This document shows, piece by piece, positions 35,395 through 43,541 of a DNA stretch of 64,000 nt (its first letter is position 1; each line of letters begins with the position of its first letter). This DNA is from an uncultured Pelagibacteraceae bacterium (GTDB taxonomy: Bacteria; Pseudomonadota; Alphaproteobacteria; Pelagibacterales; Pelagibacteraceae): NCBI GenBank assembly GCA_902571425.1, contig CACGBZ010000002.1, positions 124,001 through 188,000 on the forward strand, written 5' to 3'. A program made the position numbers and the translations under genes. The notes beneath the pieces are model-generated. The model was not told where the DNA came from. It saw nothing but the letters and a program-made list of their open reading frames with translations, and made no database searches.

Positions 35395-36270
35395 TTATTT
35401 TTTCTTTTTTAATCGAGCAATCAAACCTGAACTATCCCAACGGTTTCCACCCATTTCTTGAACCTCAGCATAATAACCATCAATAATTTCTGTTATAGGC
35501 ACAGGTGAACCATTTTTTTTTGCTTCCTCGATTGCAATTTTTAGATCTTTTCTCATCCAATCAATAGCAAAACCATAATCAAACTTATCATCAGTCATAG
35601 TTCGGTATCTATTTTCCATTTGCCAAGATTGTGCCGCACCTTTAGATATTGTTTCCATAACTTTATCCATATCTAAACCTGCGTTTATTCCAAAATTGAT
35701 TGCTTCAGATAGACCTTGGACTGTTCCAGCAATACACATTTGGTTCATCATCTTTGTTAATTGACCACTTCCACAAGGACCAATTAATTTTACTTTTTTA
35801 CTGTAACAATCAATCACAGGTTCAGCCTTCTTAAACACTTCTTCATCACCACCAACCATCACTGTTAGTATTCCTCCTTCAGCGCCAGCTTGTCCACCAG
35901 AAATAGGGGCATCTAAAAAACTAAACCCTTTATCATTTGCTTTTTTATTTAATTCTCTTGATACTTCTGCAGATACAGTCGAGTTATCAATAAAAATAGA
36001 CCCAGCTTTTGCAGTGTTAAATAATCCATTTTCTCCAGTTGCCACTTCTCTTAAATCATCATCATTACCAACACATGTAAAAATGAAATCAGCACCATCT
36101 GCAGCTTCAGCAGGTGTATTTGCCATTTTACCTGAATATTCACCAATCCATTTTTCAGCTTTAGATTTAGTTCTATTAAAAACAGTTACATTGTGTCCGG
36201 CTTTTGATATATATCCAGCCATTGGGTAGCCCATAACACCAAGACCTATGAAAGCAACATTACAAGTCAT
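35395..36270 (-). CDS. Beta-hydroxyacid dehydrogenase (3-hydroxyisobutyrate / tartronate semialdehyde reductase family)
   Basis: 291 residues. NAD(P)-binding start VAFIGLGVMGYPMAGYISKAG followed by FNRTKSKAEKW (Arg-Thr suggests NADPH preference). Substrate loop DAPISGGQAGAEGGILTVMV and catalytic lysine in SGQLTKMMNQM. Members reduce tartronate semialdehyde, succinic or methylmalonic semialdehyde, or oxidise 3-hydroxyisobutyrate; no neighbouring gene fixes the choice. Confidence 0.85.
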   Translation of the reverse strand: MTCNVAFIGLGVMGYPMAGYISKAGHNVTVFNRTKSKAEKWIGEYSGKMANTPAEAADGADFIFTCVGNDDDLREVATGENGLFNTAKAGSIFIDNSTVSAEVSRELNKKANDKGFSFLDAPISGGQAGAEGGILTVMVGGDEEVFKKAEPVIDCYSKKVKLIGPCGSGQLTKMMNQMCIAGTVQGLSEAINFGINAGLDMDKVMETISKGAAQSWQMENRYRTMTDDKFDYGFAIDWMRKDLKIAIEEAKKNGSPVPITEIIDGYYAEVQEMGGNRWDSSGLIARLKKKK

Positions 36271-36281
36271 AATTTTTTTCT

Positions 36282-37487
36282 ATGTTTAAAAGTTTAAGTT
36301 TAAAAGTAATTGTATTTGGATTTATTTTTACATTTTTTTCAAGTTTTGGACAGAGTTTTTTTCTTGGCCTATTTAATTCTAGCATTAGAGATGCTTTATC
36401 AATTACACATGGACAATTTGGCTCAATTTATGCCTCTGCCACTTTATTAAGTAGTATTGTTTTAGTTTGGATTGGAAAAAAAATTGATGATGTAAATATA
36501 TTAAAATTTGCATCTTATGTAATAATTTTTTTATCAGCTTCCTGTTTTATATTTTCAAAAATTTCATCAGTTATTTTTTTATTTGTAGGAATTTTTTTAA
36601 TGCGATTAGCTGGACAAGGTTTGTCAAGTCATACAGCAACAACAACCTTATCTCGTTTTTTTGAAAAAAATAGAGGAAGAGCTTTAAGTACAGGTTGGTT
36701 AGGTTTGTCATTAGCTGAATTTATAATGCCAGTTTTAATTGTTTTTTTATTAACTTTTATAGAATGGAGAGATATTTGGGTTTCAATATCTATTTTAGTT
36801 ATACTTGTTTTACCTGGTGCAACTTTTCTTTTAGTTAAAGATGTTAAGCTTAATACGAGAGAAGAGTCTAAAATAGAAGAGAATAATAAAGAAATTAAAC
36901 AATGGAAAAGAATAGAAGTTTTAAAAGATTATAGATTTTACATCATGTGTATGACGATGTTAGCAATGCCATGGATTGCAACAGGATCTTTTGTTTATCA
37001 GTCATTTATATCTTCTTCTAAAGAGTGGGGACCCTATGTGATTCCACAATCATTTATGGCTTACTCTATTTTATCAGTAATTACTCTTTTTATATCTGGT
37101 TTTTTAATTGATAAATTTTCAAGTAGAAAATTATTAATCTATATGAATATCCCACTTCTTTTTGGTACTATAGTTCTCTATTATTTTGATGCACCGCTGT
37201 CTTCTTTTGTATTTTTTGGATTAGTAGGGGTAACAAATGGTTTGGCAAACGTACTTGGTTCTTCAACTTGGGCTGAGATTTATGGTGTAAAATATATTGG
37301 GTCTATAAAAGCCTTAACAACTGCATTGATGGTATTTTCAACAGCATTTGGTACGGCTCTATTTGGTTTTCTGATTGATATTGGTTTTTCAATTGAAGAA
37401 ATAGCCGTTGTTTCAGGAACTTATATCTTTGGCTCAATTATTCTTCTTTATTTGGTTAAAAATAAGTTAAATCCTCATTATTTATAA
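36282..37487 (+). CDS. Major facilitator superfamily transporter
   Basis: 401 residues, 12 predicted membrane segments with a charged central loop at about 192-212 (VKLNTREESKIEENNKEIK). MFS loop 2-3 element is seen as WIGKKIDDVNILKF and the repeat in ISGFLIDKFSSRKLL. Substrate unknown. It starts 11 bases from the divergent dehydrogenase gene and ends 44 bases before rpoZ. Confidence 0.83.
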   Translation: MFKSLSLKVIVFGFIFTFFSSFGQSFFLGLFNSSIRDALSITHGQFGSIYASATLLSSIVLVWIGKKIDDVNILKFASYVIIFLSASCFIFSKISSVIFLFVGIFLMRLAGQGLSSHTATTTLSRFFEKNRGRALSTGWLGLSLAEFIMPVLIVFLLTFIEWRDIWVSISILVILVLPGATFLLVKDVKLNTREESKIEENNKEIKQWKRIEVLKDYRFYIMCMTMLAMPWIATGSFVYQSFISSSKEWGPYVIPQSFMAYSILSVITLFISGFLIDKFSSRKLLIYMNIPLLFGTIVLYYFDAPLSSFVFFGLVGVTNGLANVLGSSTWAEIYGVKYIGSIKALTTALMVFSTAFGTALFGFLIDIGFSIEEIAVVSGTYIFGSIILLYLVKNKLNPHYL

Positions 37488-37496
37488 AAATAGCCC

Positions 37497-37525
37497 TTGA
37501 TTTTTAAAGACTCACTGTGTAGATA
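37497..37525 (+). promoter_or_regulatory. rpoZ promoter predicted to give a leaderless mRNA
   Basis: TTGATT (37497-37502), 17-base spacer, TAGATA (37520-37525). Only six bases separate the -10 from the ATG at 37532, so transcription should start at or next to the start codon. No Shine-Dalgarno is present, in agreement. Confidence 0.5.
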
Positions 37526-37531
37526 CTCCGC

Positions 37532-38068
37532 ATGGCTAGAGTTACTGTAGAAGACTGTATAGATAAAGTAGAGAGTCCTTACGAATTAGTACTTGTTGCT
37601 AAAGAAAGAGCTACTCAACTTAATGCAGGAATAGAACCAACAATTGATAGAGATAACGATAAAAATACAGTTATTTCATTAAGAGAAATTGCCGAAGAAA
37701 AAATTAAAGTTTCTGATTTAACTGATAGCGCTGTTTACAAACTTAGAAAACATGTTGAGCAAGTTGACGATACTGCTGAGGATGATGAAGAAATAGGTGA
37801 TGATTTTGAAAATCTATATAAAGGTGAAATATCAAAAAGTGGTACCCCAATTTTACCATCTAAAAGAGCAAGAAAAACTCCAGAAAAAATTCAAGTAACA
37901 AAAGAAGATTTGGCTGAGCTATCTGAAACAGCTACAGCAGAAGTTGATAATTCAGTAGGAGAAGAAACGATGAATGAGCAAGGAGAAGTTTCTTTAGATG
38001 AAGTTTCAGAATCAGAAAATCAAGAAGCAGACGTATCTTCTGATGACACTGAAGCTTCAAACTCATAA
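37532..38068 (+). CDS. rpoZ: RNA polymerase omega subunit with long acidic C-terminal extension
   Basis: 178 residues. The first 65 are standard omega: MARVTVEDCIDKVESPYELV, ERATQLNAG, NTVISLREIAEEKI. The rest is unusual: omega is normally 70-135 residues, but here an Asp/Glu-rich tail (DDTAEDDEEIGDDFEN, later SESENQEADVSSDDTEAS) makes up well over half of the protein, interrupted by a short basic stretch (SKRARKTPEKIQ). Omega promotes RNA polymerase assembly; what the tail does is unknown. Followed 22 bases later by dusA. Confidence 0.92.
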   Translation: MARVTVEDCIDKVESPYELVLVAKERATQLNAGIEPTIDRDNDKNTVISLREIAEEKIKVSDLTDSAVYKLRKHVEQVDDTAEDDEEIGDDFENLYKGEISKSGTPILPSKRARKTPEKIQVTKEDLAELSETATAEVDNSVGEETMNEQGEVSLDEVSESENQEADVSSDDTEASNS

Positions 38069-38090
38069 AAAAATAATATAAAGTTATACC

Positions 38091-39083
38091 ATGAATAGGA
38101 AAGTATCAGTTGCTCCTATGATGGATTGCACAGATCGTCATGAACGATTTTTTCTTAGACTAATATCTAAAAACACCCTTCTTTATACAGAAATGGTGGT
38201 CGATGAAGCTATAAATAGAGGAGATAAAAAAAAGTTATTAGAATTTAATATTAATGAGAAACCTGTAGCACTTCAATTAGGAGGGTCTTCACCAAAACTT
38301 TTAGCTGAAGCCACTAAAATAGGTGAAGATTTTGGTTATGATGAAATCAATCTAAACTTAGGGTGCCCTAGTAAAAAAGTTGAAAAAAATAGATTTGGTG
38401 CTTGTTTAATGAAAGAGCCAAATTTAGTGGCAGATTGTTTAAGTAAAATGCAATCAGTTACAAAACTACCAGTAACTATAAAAACAAGAATTGGTTACGA
38501 TGATGTAGAAGATTATGAAAATTTACATAGTTTTATTTCTACTCTTAAATCAACAGGGGTTAAAACTTTTATCATTCATGCAAGAAAAGCAATGTTAGGT
38601 AAATTTACACCTAAGCAAAATTTAAATATTCCTCCTTTAAAATACGAATATGTTTATAAATTAAAAAAAGATTTTCAAAATGAAGAGATTATTATAAATG
38701 GAGGAATAACCTCGGTAGATGAAATAAAACCTCATTTAGAAAAAACTGATGGTGTGATGATTGGAAGAGCTGCGTATCATACTCCTTATTTATTAGCAGA
38801 TGTTGAAAGAGAAATATTTAACAATGATGATGTTCCAAGCAGACAAGATGTAATTGAACAACTTATTCCTTATGTTAAAGAAGAATTAAAAAAAGGAACA
38901 AGATTAAATCAAATCATGAGACATACTCTTGGCCTATTTCATGGTCAAACAGGTGCAAGTTATTGGAAAAGATATTTAAGTGAAAATATGTGTGTAAGAG
39001 ATGCTGATGTAAAAAAAATTGATCACATTATGGATAAAATTAAATACAATAATGTAGATACTAGAGTAGGGCATTCTGCTTAA
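38091..39083 (+). CDS. dusA: tRNA-dihydrouridine synthase A
   Basis: 330 residues, TIM barrel plus helical C-terminal domain. SVAPMMDCTDRHERFFLRL is the DusA-type start; catalytic cysteine in NLNLGCPSKKVEKNRFGACL; KTRIGYDDVEDYE and INGGITSVDEI bind FMN and RNA. Reduces U20/U20a in tRNA D-loops. Downstream of rpoZ in the same direction. Confidence 0.93.
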   Translation: MNRKVSVAPMMDCTDRHERFFLRLISKNTLLYTEMVVDEAINRGDKKKLLEFNINEKPVALQLGGSSPKLLAEATKIGEDFGYDEINLNLGCPSKKVEKNRFGACLMKEPNLVADCLSKMQSVTKLPVTIKTRIGYDDVEDYENLHSFISTLKSTGVKTFIIHARKAMLGKFTPKQNLNIPPLKYEYVYKLKKDFQNEEIIINGGITSVDEIKPHLEKTDGVMIGRAAYHTPYLLADVEREIFNNDDVPSRQDVIEQLIPYVKEELKKGTRLNQIMRHTLGLFHGQTGASYWKRYLSENMCVRDADVKKIDHIMDKIKYNNVDTRVGHSA

Positions 39084-39123
39084 TTCAATTATATCAAACG
39101 AATACAGTTATATTATTTTATTA

Positions 39124-39909
39124 ATGGCTTTAACGGCAATACCAGTTGGCTTTGTTGCTGGATTATTTGGTATTGGTGGGGGACTAATAACCGTTCCATT
39201 CTTATATTATATATTTGGCCAATTGGGGATTGATCAACAATATATTATGCATTTAGCTGTAGGAACTTCTTTTGCAATTATAATTCCAACATCAACCGTA
39301 TCAGTTCTAACACATCACAAATTTAATGCTGTAGACTTTAATATTGTAAAAAATTATGGAATATTTGTTATTACAGGCGTTGTAATTGGAACTATTTTTG
39401 CAGCAACCTTAAAAACAAAATCTCTAGTTTTGTTTTTTTCAATTGTAATATTATTTTTAGGTATTTATTTACTTTTAATAAAAGAAAGAGAGCAAAATAT
39501 TGTTTCTGAAATGAAACTATATTTAAAATTTATACTTGGAGTTATTGTAGGCTTTATTTCAGCAATTATGGGAATTGGTGGAGCCGTTATGAATGTCCCA
39601 ATTTTCAAATACTTCGGCTATTCAATTAATAAAGCAATTGGCAGTGCAGCAGCAATTGGTTTTTTAATTGCTCTATTCGGAGCCATTGGTTTTCTAATTT
39701 CAGGAAGTTATTTAAAAACTAATTTACCACTAAGCATTGGTTTTCTAAATATTCCTGCTTTTTTAATCTTTATTCCTATCACCACTTTCATGGCAAGGCT
39801 TGGTGCCAGAACTGTTCATAAAATAGATAAAAACAAGATTAGTAAAATTTTTGGACTTTTTTTACTTCTGGTTGCTGCTAAGTTTTTGTTTGAATATATG
39901 AAATTGTAA
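39124..39909 (+). CDS. TauE/SafE-family membrane protein (sulfite exporter-like)
   Basis: 261 residues from ATG 39124, seven to eight membrane segments in two repeats: PVGFVAGLFGIGGGLITVPF and GFISAIMGIGGAVMNVP are the twin TSUP motifs. The family exports sulfoacetate, sulfite or other organosulfur anions. The frame stays open to 39070, and codons for about 17 more plausible residues (from ATT 39073 or CTG 39076) precede the ATG, overlapping the dusA stop, so the true start may be upstream with a non-ATG codon. Not adjacent to the taurine genes. Confidence 0.83.
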   Translation: MALTAIPVGFVAGLFGIGGGLITVPFLYYIFGQLGIDQQYIMHLAVGTSFAIIIPTSTVSVLTHHKFNAVDFNIVKNYGIFVITGVVIGTIFAATLKTKSLVLFFSIVILFLGIYLLLIKEREQNIVSEMKLYLKFILGVIVGFISAIMGIGGAVMNVPIFKYFGYSINKAIGSAAAIGFLIALFGAIGFLISGSYLKTNLPLSIGFLNIPAFLIFIPITTFMARLGARTVHKIDKNKISKIFGLFLLLVAAKFLFEYMKL

Positions 39910-39913
39910 ATAA

Positions 39914-40315
39914 ATGACCTTTAAAATTAACAAAAAGTTTTATAATTCTTCATACCATATTACAGACTTAAAATTATGTTCGCTAAGACTTCATGATAAC
40001 TTTAGATTCCCATGGGTTATTTTAATTCCTAAAAGAAAAAATATTAAAGACATAAGTGAGCTTAGTTCTAAAGATCAAATTTTGCTAATTAAAGAGATAG
40101 TTAAAGTTAGTAAATTTATGAAGAAGTTATTTAAAACAAATAAACTTAATGTTGAAAAAATTGGAAATATAGTTCCTCAGCTACATATACATATTATTGC
40201 AAGAAGAAAAAAAGATAAAACTTGGCCTCTTTCAGTTTGGGTTGTTAAAAGCAAAAAATACTCAAAAAAGGATTTAAGTAATATTTTAGAAAAGTTTAAG
40301 AAAGTTCTTAAATAA
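39914..40315 (+). CDS. HIT-family (histidine triad) protein
   Basis: 133 residues. The triad is VPQLHIHIIARRKKD (His-x-His-x-x), with FRFPWVILIPKRKN as the usual N-terminal strand. Small nucleotide-phosphate hydrolase or transferase of the HIT fold; the substrate is not known. It starts 4 bases after the TauE-like gene. The T-tract of a minus-strand terminator lies over its stop codon. Confidence 0.85.
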   Translation: MTFKINKKFYNSSYHITDLKLCSLRLHDNFRFPWVILIPKRKNIKDISELSSKDQILLIKEIVKVSKFMKKLFKTNKLNVEKIGNIVPQLHIHIIARRKKDKTWPLSVWVVKSKKYSKKDLSNILEKFKKVLK

Positions 40316-40348
40316 AAAGAGGTGACTTCAGTCTCCCTCCATCACCTC
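40312..40348 (-). terminator. Intrinsic terminator on the minus strand after the HIT gene
   Basis: GAGGTGA (40348-40342 on minus) pairs with TCACCTC (40325-40319), 16-base loop, then TTTTTATT. On the plus strand the hairpin has no T-tract, so it fits a minus-strand transcript, not the HIT mRNA. Confidence 0.65.
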
Positions 40349-40475
40349 ACGTATCCAAATTAAGTGATTCTTTAAATATTTATGAACACTTATTAGTTGA
40401 AAATGCACTTTATCAACCGATTTAACCTAAACAATCTTAAGTTGCATCTAGTTTTAAATTAAAACTCAATTTAGC
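40312..40475 (-). ncRNA. Candidate small RNA on the minus strand
   Basis: A perfect -10 TATAAT on the minus strand (40486-40481) and an intrinsic terminator (7-bp stem GAGGTGA/TCACCTC, 40348-40319, then five T) bracket about 160 bases without a convincing protein gene. The -35 is poor. The terminator loop has an exposed GGAGGG. The only open frame of note (GTG 40408 to TGA 40328, 26 codons) runs into the terminator stem and has no ribosome site. The segment is clearly more G+C-rich at its 3' end than the surrounding DNA. I cannot assign it to 6S, SRP or tmRNA. Confidence 0.4.
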
Positions 40476-40520
40476 CATACATTATATTTAAGCTTTTAAT
40501 TCTAATTGATACTTTAAACT

Positions 40521-41624
40521 ATGGTCTCAATAAAAGATATTAATAAAAATATTAAAAAAAATTTATTTGATCCATTAGATAAAACCAAAAATAAATTCTC
40601 CTCATTAGTAAACAATATAAAAAAAAACAAAGCTAAAAAAGATCAGGTACTACAAAAAAAATTAGAAAAAGAAAAAAAAAGAGAAGCAATTTTAGAAAAA
40701 AAATTAGCAAAAAAAGCTAAACAAGATGAACTAAAAGAAGAAAGAAAGAAACTTCTTTTTCAAAAAAAATTAATAATTGAAAATGAAAAGCAAGAAAAGA
40801 AGAATGAAGAAAAAAGACAAAAAATAGAAGCTCAAAGAATCAAAATAGAACAGAAAAAAATTAAAGACGAGGAAACAAGAAAGCTTAGAGAGGAAGCTAG
40901 AAAGCTTAAACAAGAAGATCTAAGGCTTAAAATGTTAGAAAGACAAAGAATTAGAGAAGAAAATTTTAAAATTAAAGAAGAAGAATTAAAAAATAAAGAA
41001 ATTGAAGCTCAAAAGAGAAGAGATGAAAAAGAAAAAGAAAGACAAGAAAAAATAAGATTAAAAGAAATTGAAAGGAAAAATAGACTTGAGGAAGAACAAA
41101 GATTAAGAGAGGCAGCTAGGAAGCTGAAATATGAGCAAGAAAAACTTAAAGAACTGGAAGAAAGATTAAGAGATCTAGAAACTGAAAGACAGCAAGAAAT
41201 TCAAAGACAAATTTTAAAAGAAGAGGCTGAGCAAAGAGCTAAGGAGGAGGAATTAAAAAATAAAGAAAAAGAACTTAAAGAAGCTGAACGAGATAGAATA
41301 AATAAAGAAAATGAAAGGCGTCAAAGAGAAAGAGAATTGAAAATTGAGGAGGAAAGACAAAAAAGAATTGAAGAAGAGAACGAAAGGATCAGATTAGCCG
41401 AAGAAGCTCAAAAAGAGAGAATTGAAGAGGAAAATAGGCGAATGAAAGAATGGGAGAAAAAATTTGATGAAGAACAACGATTAAAAGAGGAGGAATTAGT
41501 TAGAAAGTTTTATAACGATGAAGCTCCTGAACAAGAAAACAATCAGGATGGCGATAATTTAGAAAATAAACCTGATGAGGATAATATGGGAACTAAAGCT
41601 GATGATGATAATTATAAAAATTAA
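40521..41624 (+). CDS. Lys/Glu/Arg-rich long coiled-coil or single-helix protein
   Basis: 367 residues, no membrane segment or signal peptide. From about residue 35 to 330 it is an almost unbroken helix of Lys, Glu, Arg and Gln with recurring words such as EEARKLK, LREAARKL, RIEEENERI. The end is acidic (NNQDGDNLENK, then DEDNMGTKADDDN). No known domain recognised; structural or scaffolding role is a guess. Its start lies 34 bases from the divergent -10 of the candidate small RNA. Such composition arises easily in AT-rich genomes, so database hits will be low-complexity. Confidence 0.7.
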   Translation: MVSIKDINKNIKKNLFDPLDKTKNKFSSLVNNIKKNKAKKDQVLQKKLEKEKKREAILEKKLAKKAKQDELKEERKKLLFQKKLIIENEKQEKKNEEKRQKIEAQRIKIEQKKIKDEETRKLREEARKLKQEDLRLKMLERQRIREENFKIKEEELKNKEIEAQKRRDEKEKERQEKIRLKEIERKNRLEEEQRLREAARKLKYEQEKLKELEERLRDLETERQQEIQRQILKEEAEQRAKEEELKNKEKELKEAERDRINKENERRQRERELKIEEERQKRIEEENERIRLAEEAQKERIEEENRRMKEWEKKFDEEQRLKEEELVRKFYNDEAPEQENNQDGDNLENKPDEDNMGTKADDDNYKN

Positions 41625-41641
41625 GTTTTAGATCAGTAAAA

Positions 41642-41923
41642 TCAAAGATTTTTTTCACAATATAATGAAGCAAATTTTGTAGCCTCCATAATATCTTTAG
41701 GTTTTTGCTTAAATATTTCCTTAATTTCATCATCTGTAAATTTTTCATTAAGTTTTTTTAATGTACACAAGCAATAGGATTTTGCTTTTTCAGGACCTAT
41801 ATATTGTTTTGAACTTCCGTAACAGCCAATATAAATTTGTTGTTCAATTTCAGGGCTAAAACTTTGACTTTTTGAGCTTAAAAATAAAAAAAAAAATAAT
41901 AAAATATTAAATTTTTTGATCAT
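41642..41923 (-). CDS. Small secreted cysteine-containing protein, unknown
   Basis: 93 residues from ATG 41923. An in-frame ATG at 41992 lies inside the upstream gene and would put 23 hydrophilic residues ahead of the signal peptide, so I reject it. MIKKFNILLFFFLFLSSKSQS is a Sec signal (about 1-20). The mature part has four cysteines (IYIGCYGSS, YCLCTLKKL, LYCEKNL), suggesting periplasmic disulfides. It overlaps the phosphomannomutase stop by 17 bases. Function unknown. Confidence 0.65.
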   Translation of the reverse strand: MIKKFNILLFFFLFLSSKSQSFSPEIEQQIYIGCYGSSKQYIGPEKAKSYCLCTLKKLNEKFTDDEIKEIFKQKPKDIMEATKFASLYCEKNL

Positions 41924-43361
41924 ACTCACCGATTTTTCCAGTTTCCTGAAGCAATCTATCAATAAAATCGAATATTTTTTTCTTTCGTTCATCTGATGTT
42001 GGGCTTTCAGTTACTATTACTAAGGATGGCTTGTTTGATGATGCTCTTATCAGTCCCCAAGAACCATCTTCAAATGAAAACCTAACTCCATTAACAGTTA
42101 AAATATCATTAATGACTTGGCCATCTATTTCAGTTTTGTTGTCTTGCAAATTTTTAATTTGTTTAACGAGTTCTTCAACAACAATATATTTTTCTTCATC
42201 TTTGCAAAAAGGAGCCATTGTTGGTGTTTGAAATGTGCTAGGTAATTCACTAATAATTTCACTCATTTTTTTATTTTGAGCATCTAATAAGTGACATACT
42301 TGAATTGCTGAATTGATACCATCATCATAACCAAAACCCAATGGCTGGTTGAAGAAAAAATGGCCACTTTTTTCAAATCCAGCTAAAGCTTTTTCAGTGT
42401 TTACTTTCCTCTTGATGTGAGAATGGCCTGTTTTCCAATAAATTGTTTCACAATTGTTTTCTAATAAGATTTTATCTTTTGAATATAAACCTGTTGATTT
42501 TACATCTACTACAAACTTTGAATTTTTATGTTTGTTTGATAAATTTCTAGCTATCAAGAGACCTATCTTATCTGAAAATATTTCATTACCATTATCGTCA
42601 ATAACACCGACCCTGTCTCCATCACCATCAAATCCGAACCCTATATCAGCATTGTTTTCTTTTACTACTTTTGCTATTTCATGAAGCATTTCTAGATCTT
42701 CTGGATTTGGATTGTATTTAGGAAAATCCCAGTCTAGGTTACAATCTAACTCTATTACCTCACATCCAATACCTCTTAGAATATCTGGGGCAAAAATACC
42801 CGCCGTTCCATTACCACAAGCAACCACAGCTTTAATTTTTTTTTTAATTTTATTCTTTTTAGTTAAGTCATCCTTATAAATTTTATCAAAATCTTTTATT
42901 TGTTTTTCGTTACCTTCACCTTTAATAAATTTTTCATTTAAGGTGATTTCTTTCAATTCTTTCATTTCCTCAGGTGCGTGAGTTAATCCTTTTCTGATTC
43001 CCATTTTGACACCAGTCCAACCATTTTCATTATGACTTGCCGTAACCATAGCAACTGCATCGGCATCTAAATTAAATTGTGCAAAGTAAACCATTGGAGA
43101 TAATGACAAACCAATATCCTCAATATTGCATCCTGTAGACAATAATCCTTTTTTAAGAGCTGTTTTTATTTCCTCACTATATGAACGATAATCATGACCT
43201 ACTATGATTCTTGGATTTTCTTTTTTAGTATGAGTTTTTATTTGTGTTCCTAGTCCTTTACCAAGATTCTCTATTCCAGCTGAATTTATGTCTTTTTCAT
43301 ACAACCAACGAGCGTCATATTCTCTAAAACCATAGGGATCTATTTTTATATTTTGATTCAT
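41907..43361 (-). CDS. manB: Phosphomannomutase/phosphoglucomutase
   Basis: 484 residues from ATG 43361 (MNQNIKIDPYGFREYDARW), the family start; a longer frame to 43409 adds 16 untypical residues. Phosphoserine loop VTASHNENGWTGVKM, metal loop GFGFDGDGDRVGVID, sugar loop GFEKSGHFFF and phosphate loop RASSNKPSLVIVTES are all present. AlgC/ManB-type enzyme interconverting hexose-6- and hexose-1-phosphates for surface glycans and nucleotide sugars. Confidence 0.9.
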   Translation of the reverse strand: MNQNIKIDPYGFREYDARWLYEKDINSAGIENLGKGLGTQIKTHTKKENPRIIVGHDYRSYSEEIKTALKKGLLSTGCNIEDIGLSLSPMVYFAQFNLDADAVAMVTASHNENGWTGVKMGIRKGLTHAPEEMKELKEITLNEKFIKGEGNEKQIKDFDKIYKDDLTKKNKIKKKIKAVVACGNGTAGIFAPDILRGIGCEVIELDCNLDWDFPKYNPNPEDLEMLHEIAKVVKENNADIGFGFDGDGDRVGVIDDNGNEIFSDKIGLLIARNLSNKHKNSKFVVDVKSTGLYSKDKILLENNCETIYWKTGHSHIKRKVNTEKALAGFEKSGHFFFNQPLGFGYDDGINSAIQVCHLLDAQNKKMSEIISELPSTFQTPTMAPFCKDEEKYIVVEELVKQIKNLQDNKTEIDGQVINDILTVNGVRFSFEDGSWGLIRASSNKPSLVIVTESPTSDERKKKIFDFIDRLLQETGKIGEYDQKI

Positions 43362-43462
43362 TAAGTATTTAATTAGCCTTTTTATGTTAATTTCTTTAAA
43401 AAAATTCAATTTTTTTATTGAATATTATATTGTCGCGTTCTATAAATGTTCTGTTGTTAAAA

Positions 43463-43477
43463 TGTTTATATAGTGTA
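43463..43477 (+). promoter_or_regulatory. NrdR box 1 upstream of nrdA
   Basis: TGTTTATATAGTGTA, an imperfect palindrome with the ATATA centre of NrdR boxes. Its centre is 31 bases from that of box 2, the spacing normal for NrdR pairs. Confidence 0.55.
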
Positions 43478-43493
43478 TTTACAACAAACGCCT

Positions 43494-43508
43494 ACAACAT
43501 ATAGTTGT
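43494..43508 (+). promoter_or_regulatory. NrdR box 2 upstream of nrdA
   Basis: ACAACATATAGTTGT, a perfect inverted repeat with ATATA centre, close to the NrdR consensus. It overlaps the -35 element of the nrdA promoter, so binding would block RNA polymerase. Confidence 0.65.
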
Positions 43509-43533
43509 TTTCGTACTAATAACAAAATATATT
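43505..43533 (+). promoter_or_regulatory. nrdA promoter
   Basis: TTGTTT (43505-43510), 17-base spacer, TATATT (43528-43533), eight bases before the ATG at 43542. The predicted leader is 0-2 bases. Confidence 0.5.
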
Positions 43534-43541
43534 AAACTTTT

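Noticed and set aside
40319..40348. Riboswitch or plus-strand terminator for the HIT gene
   Set aside because: No T-tract on the plus strand and no SAM-II/SAM-V or glycine riboswitch core recognised.
40328..40408. 26-codon minus-strand open frame before the HIT-side terminator
   Set aside because: No ribosome site, ends within the terminator stem; treated as part of the candidate small RNA.
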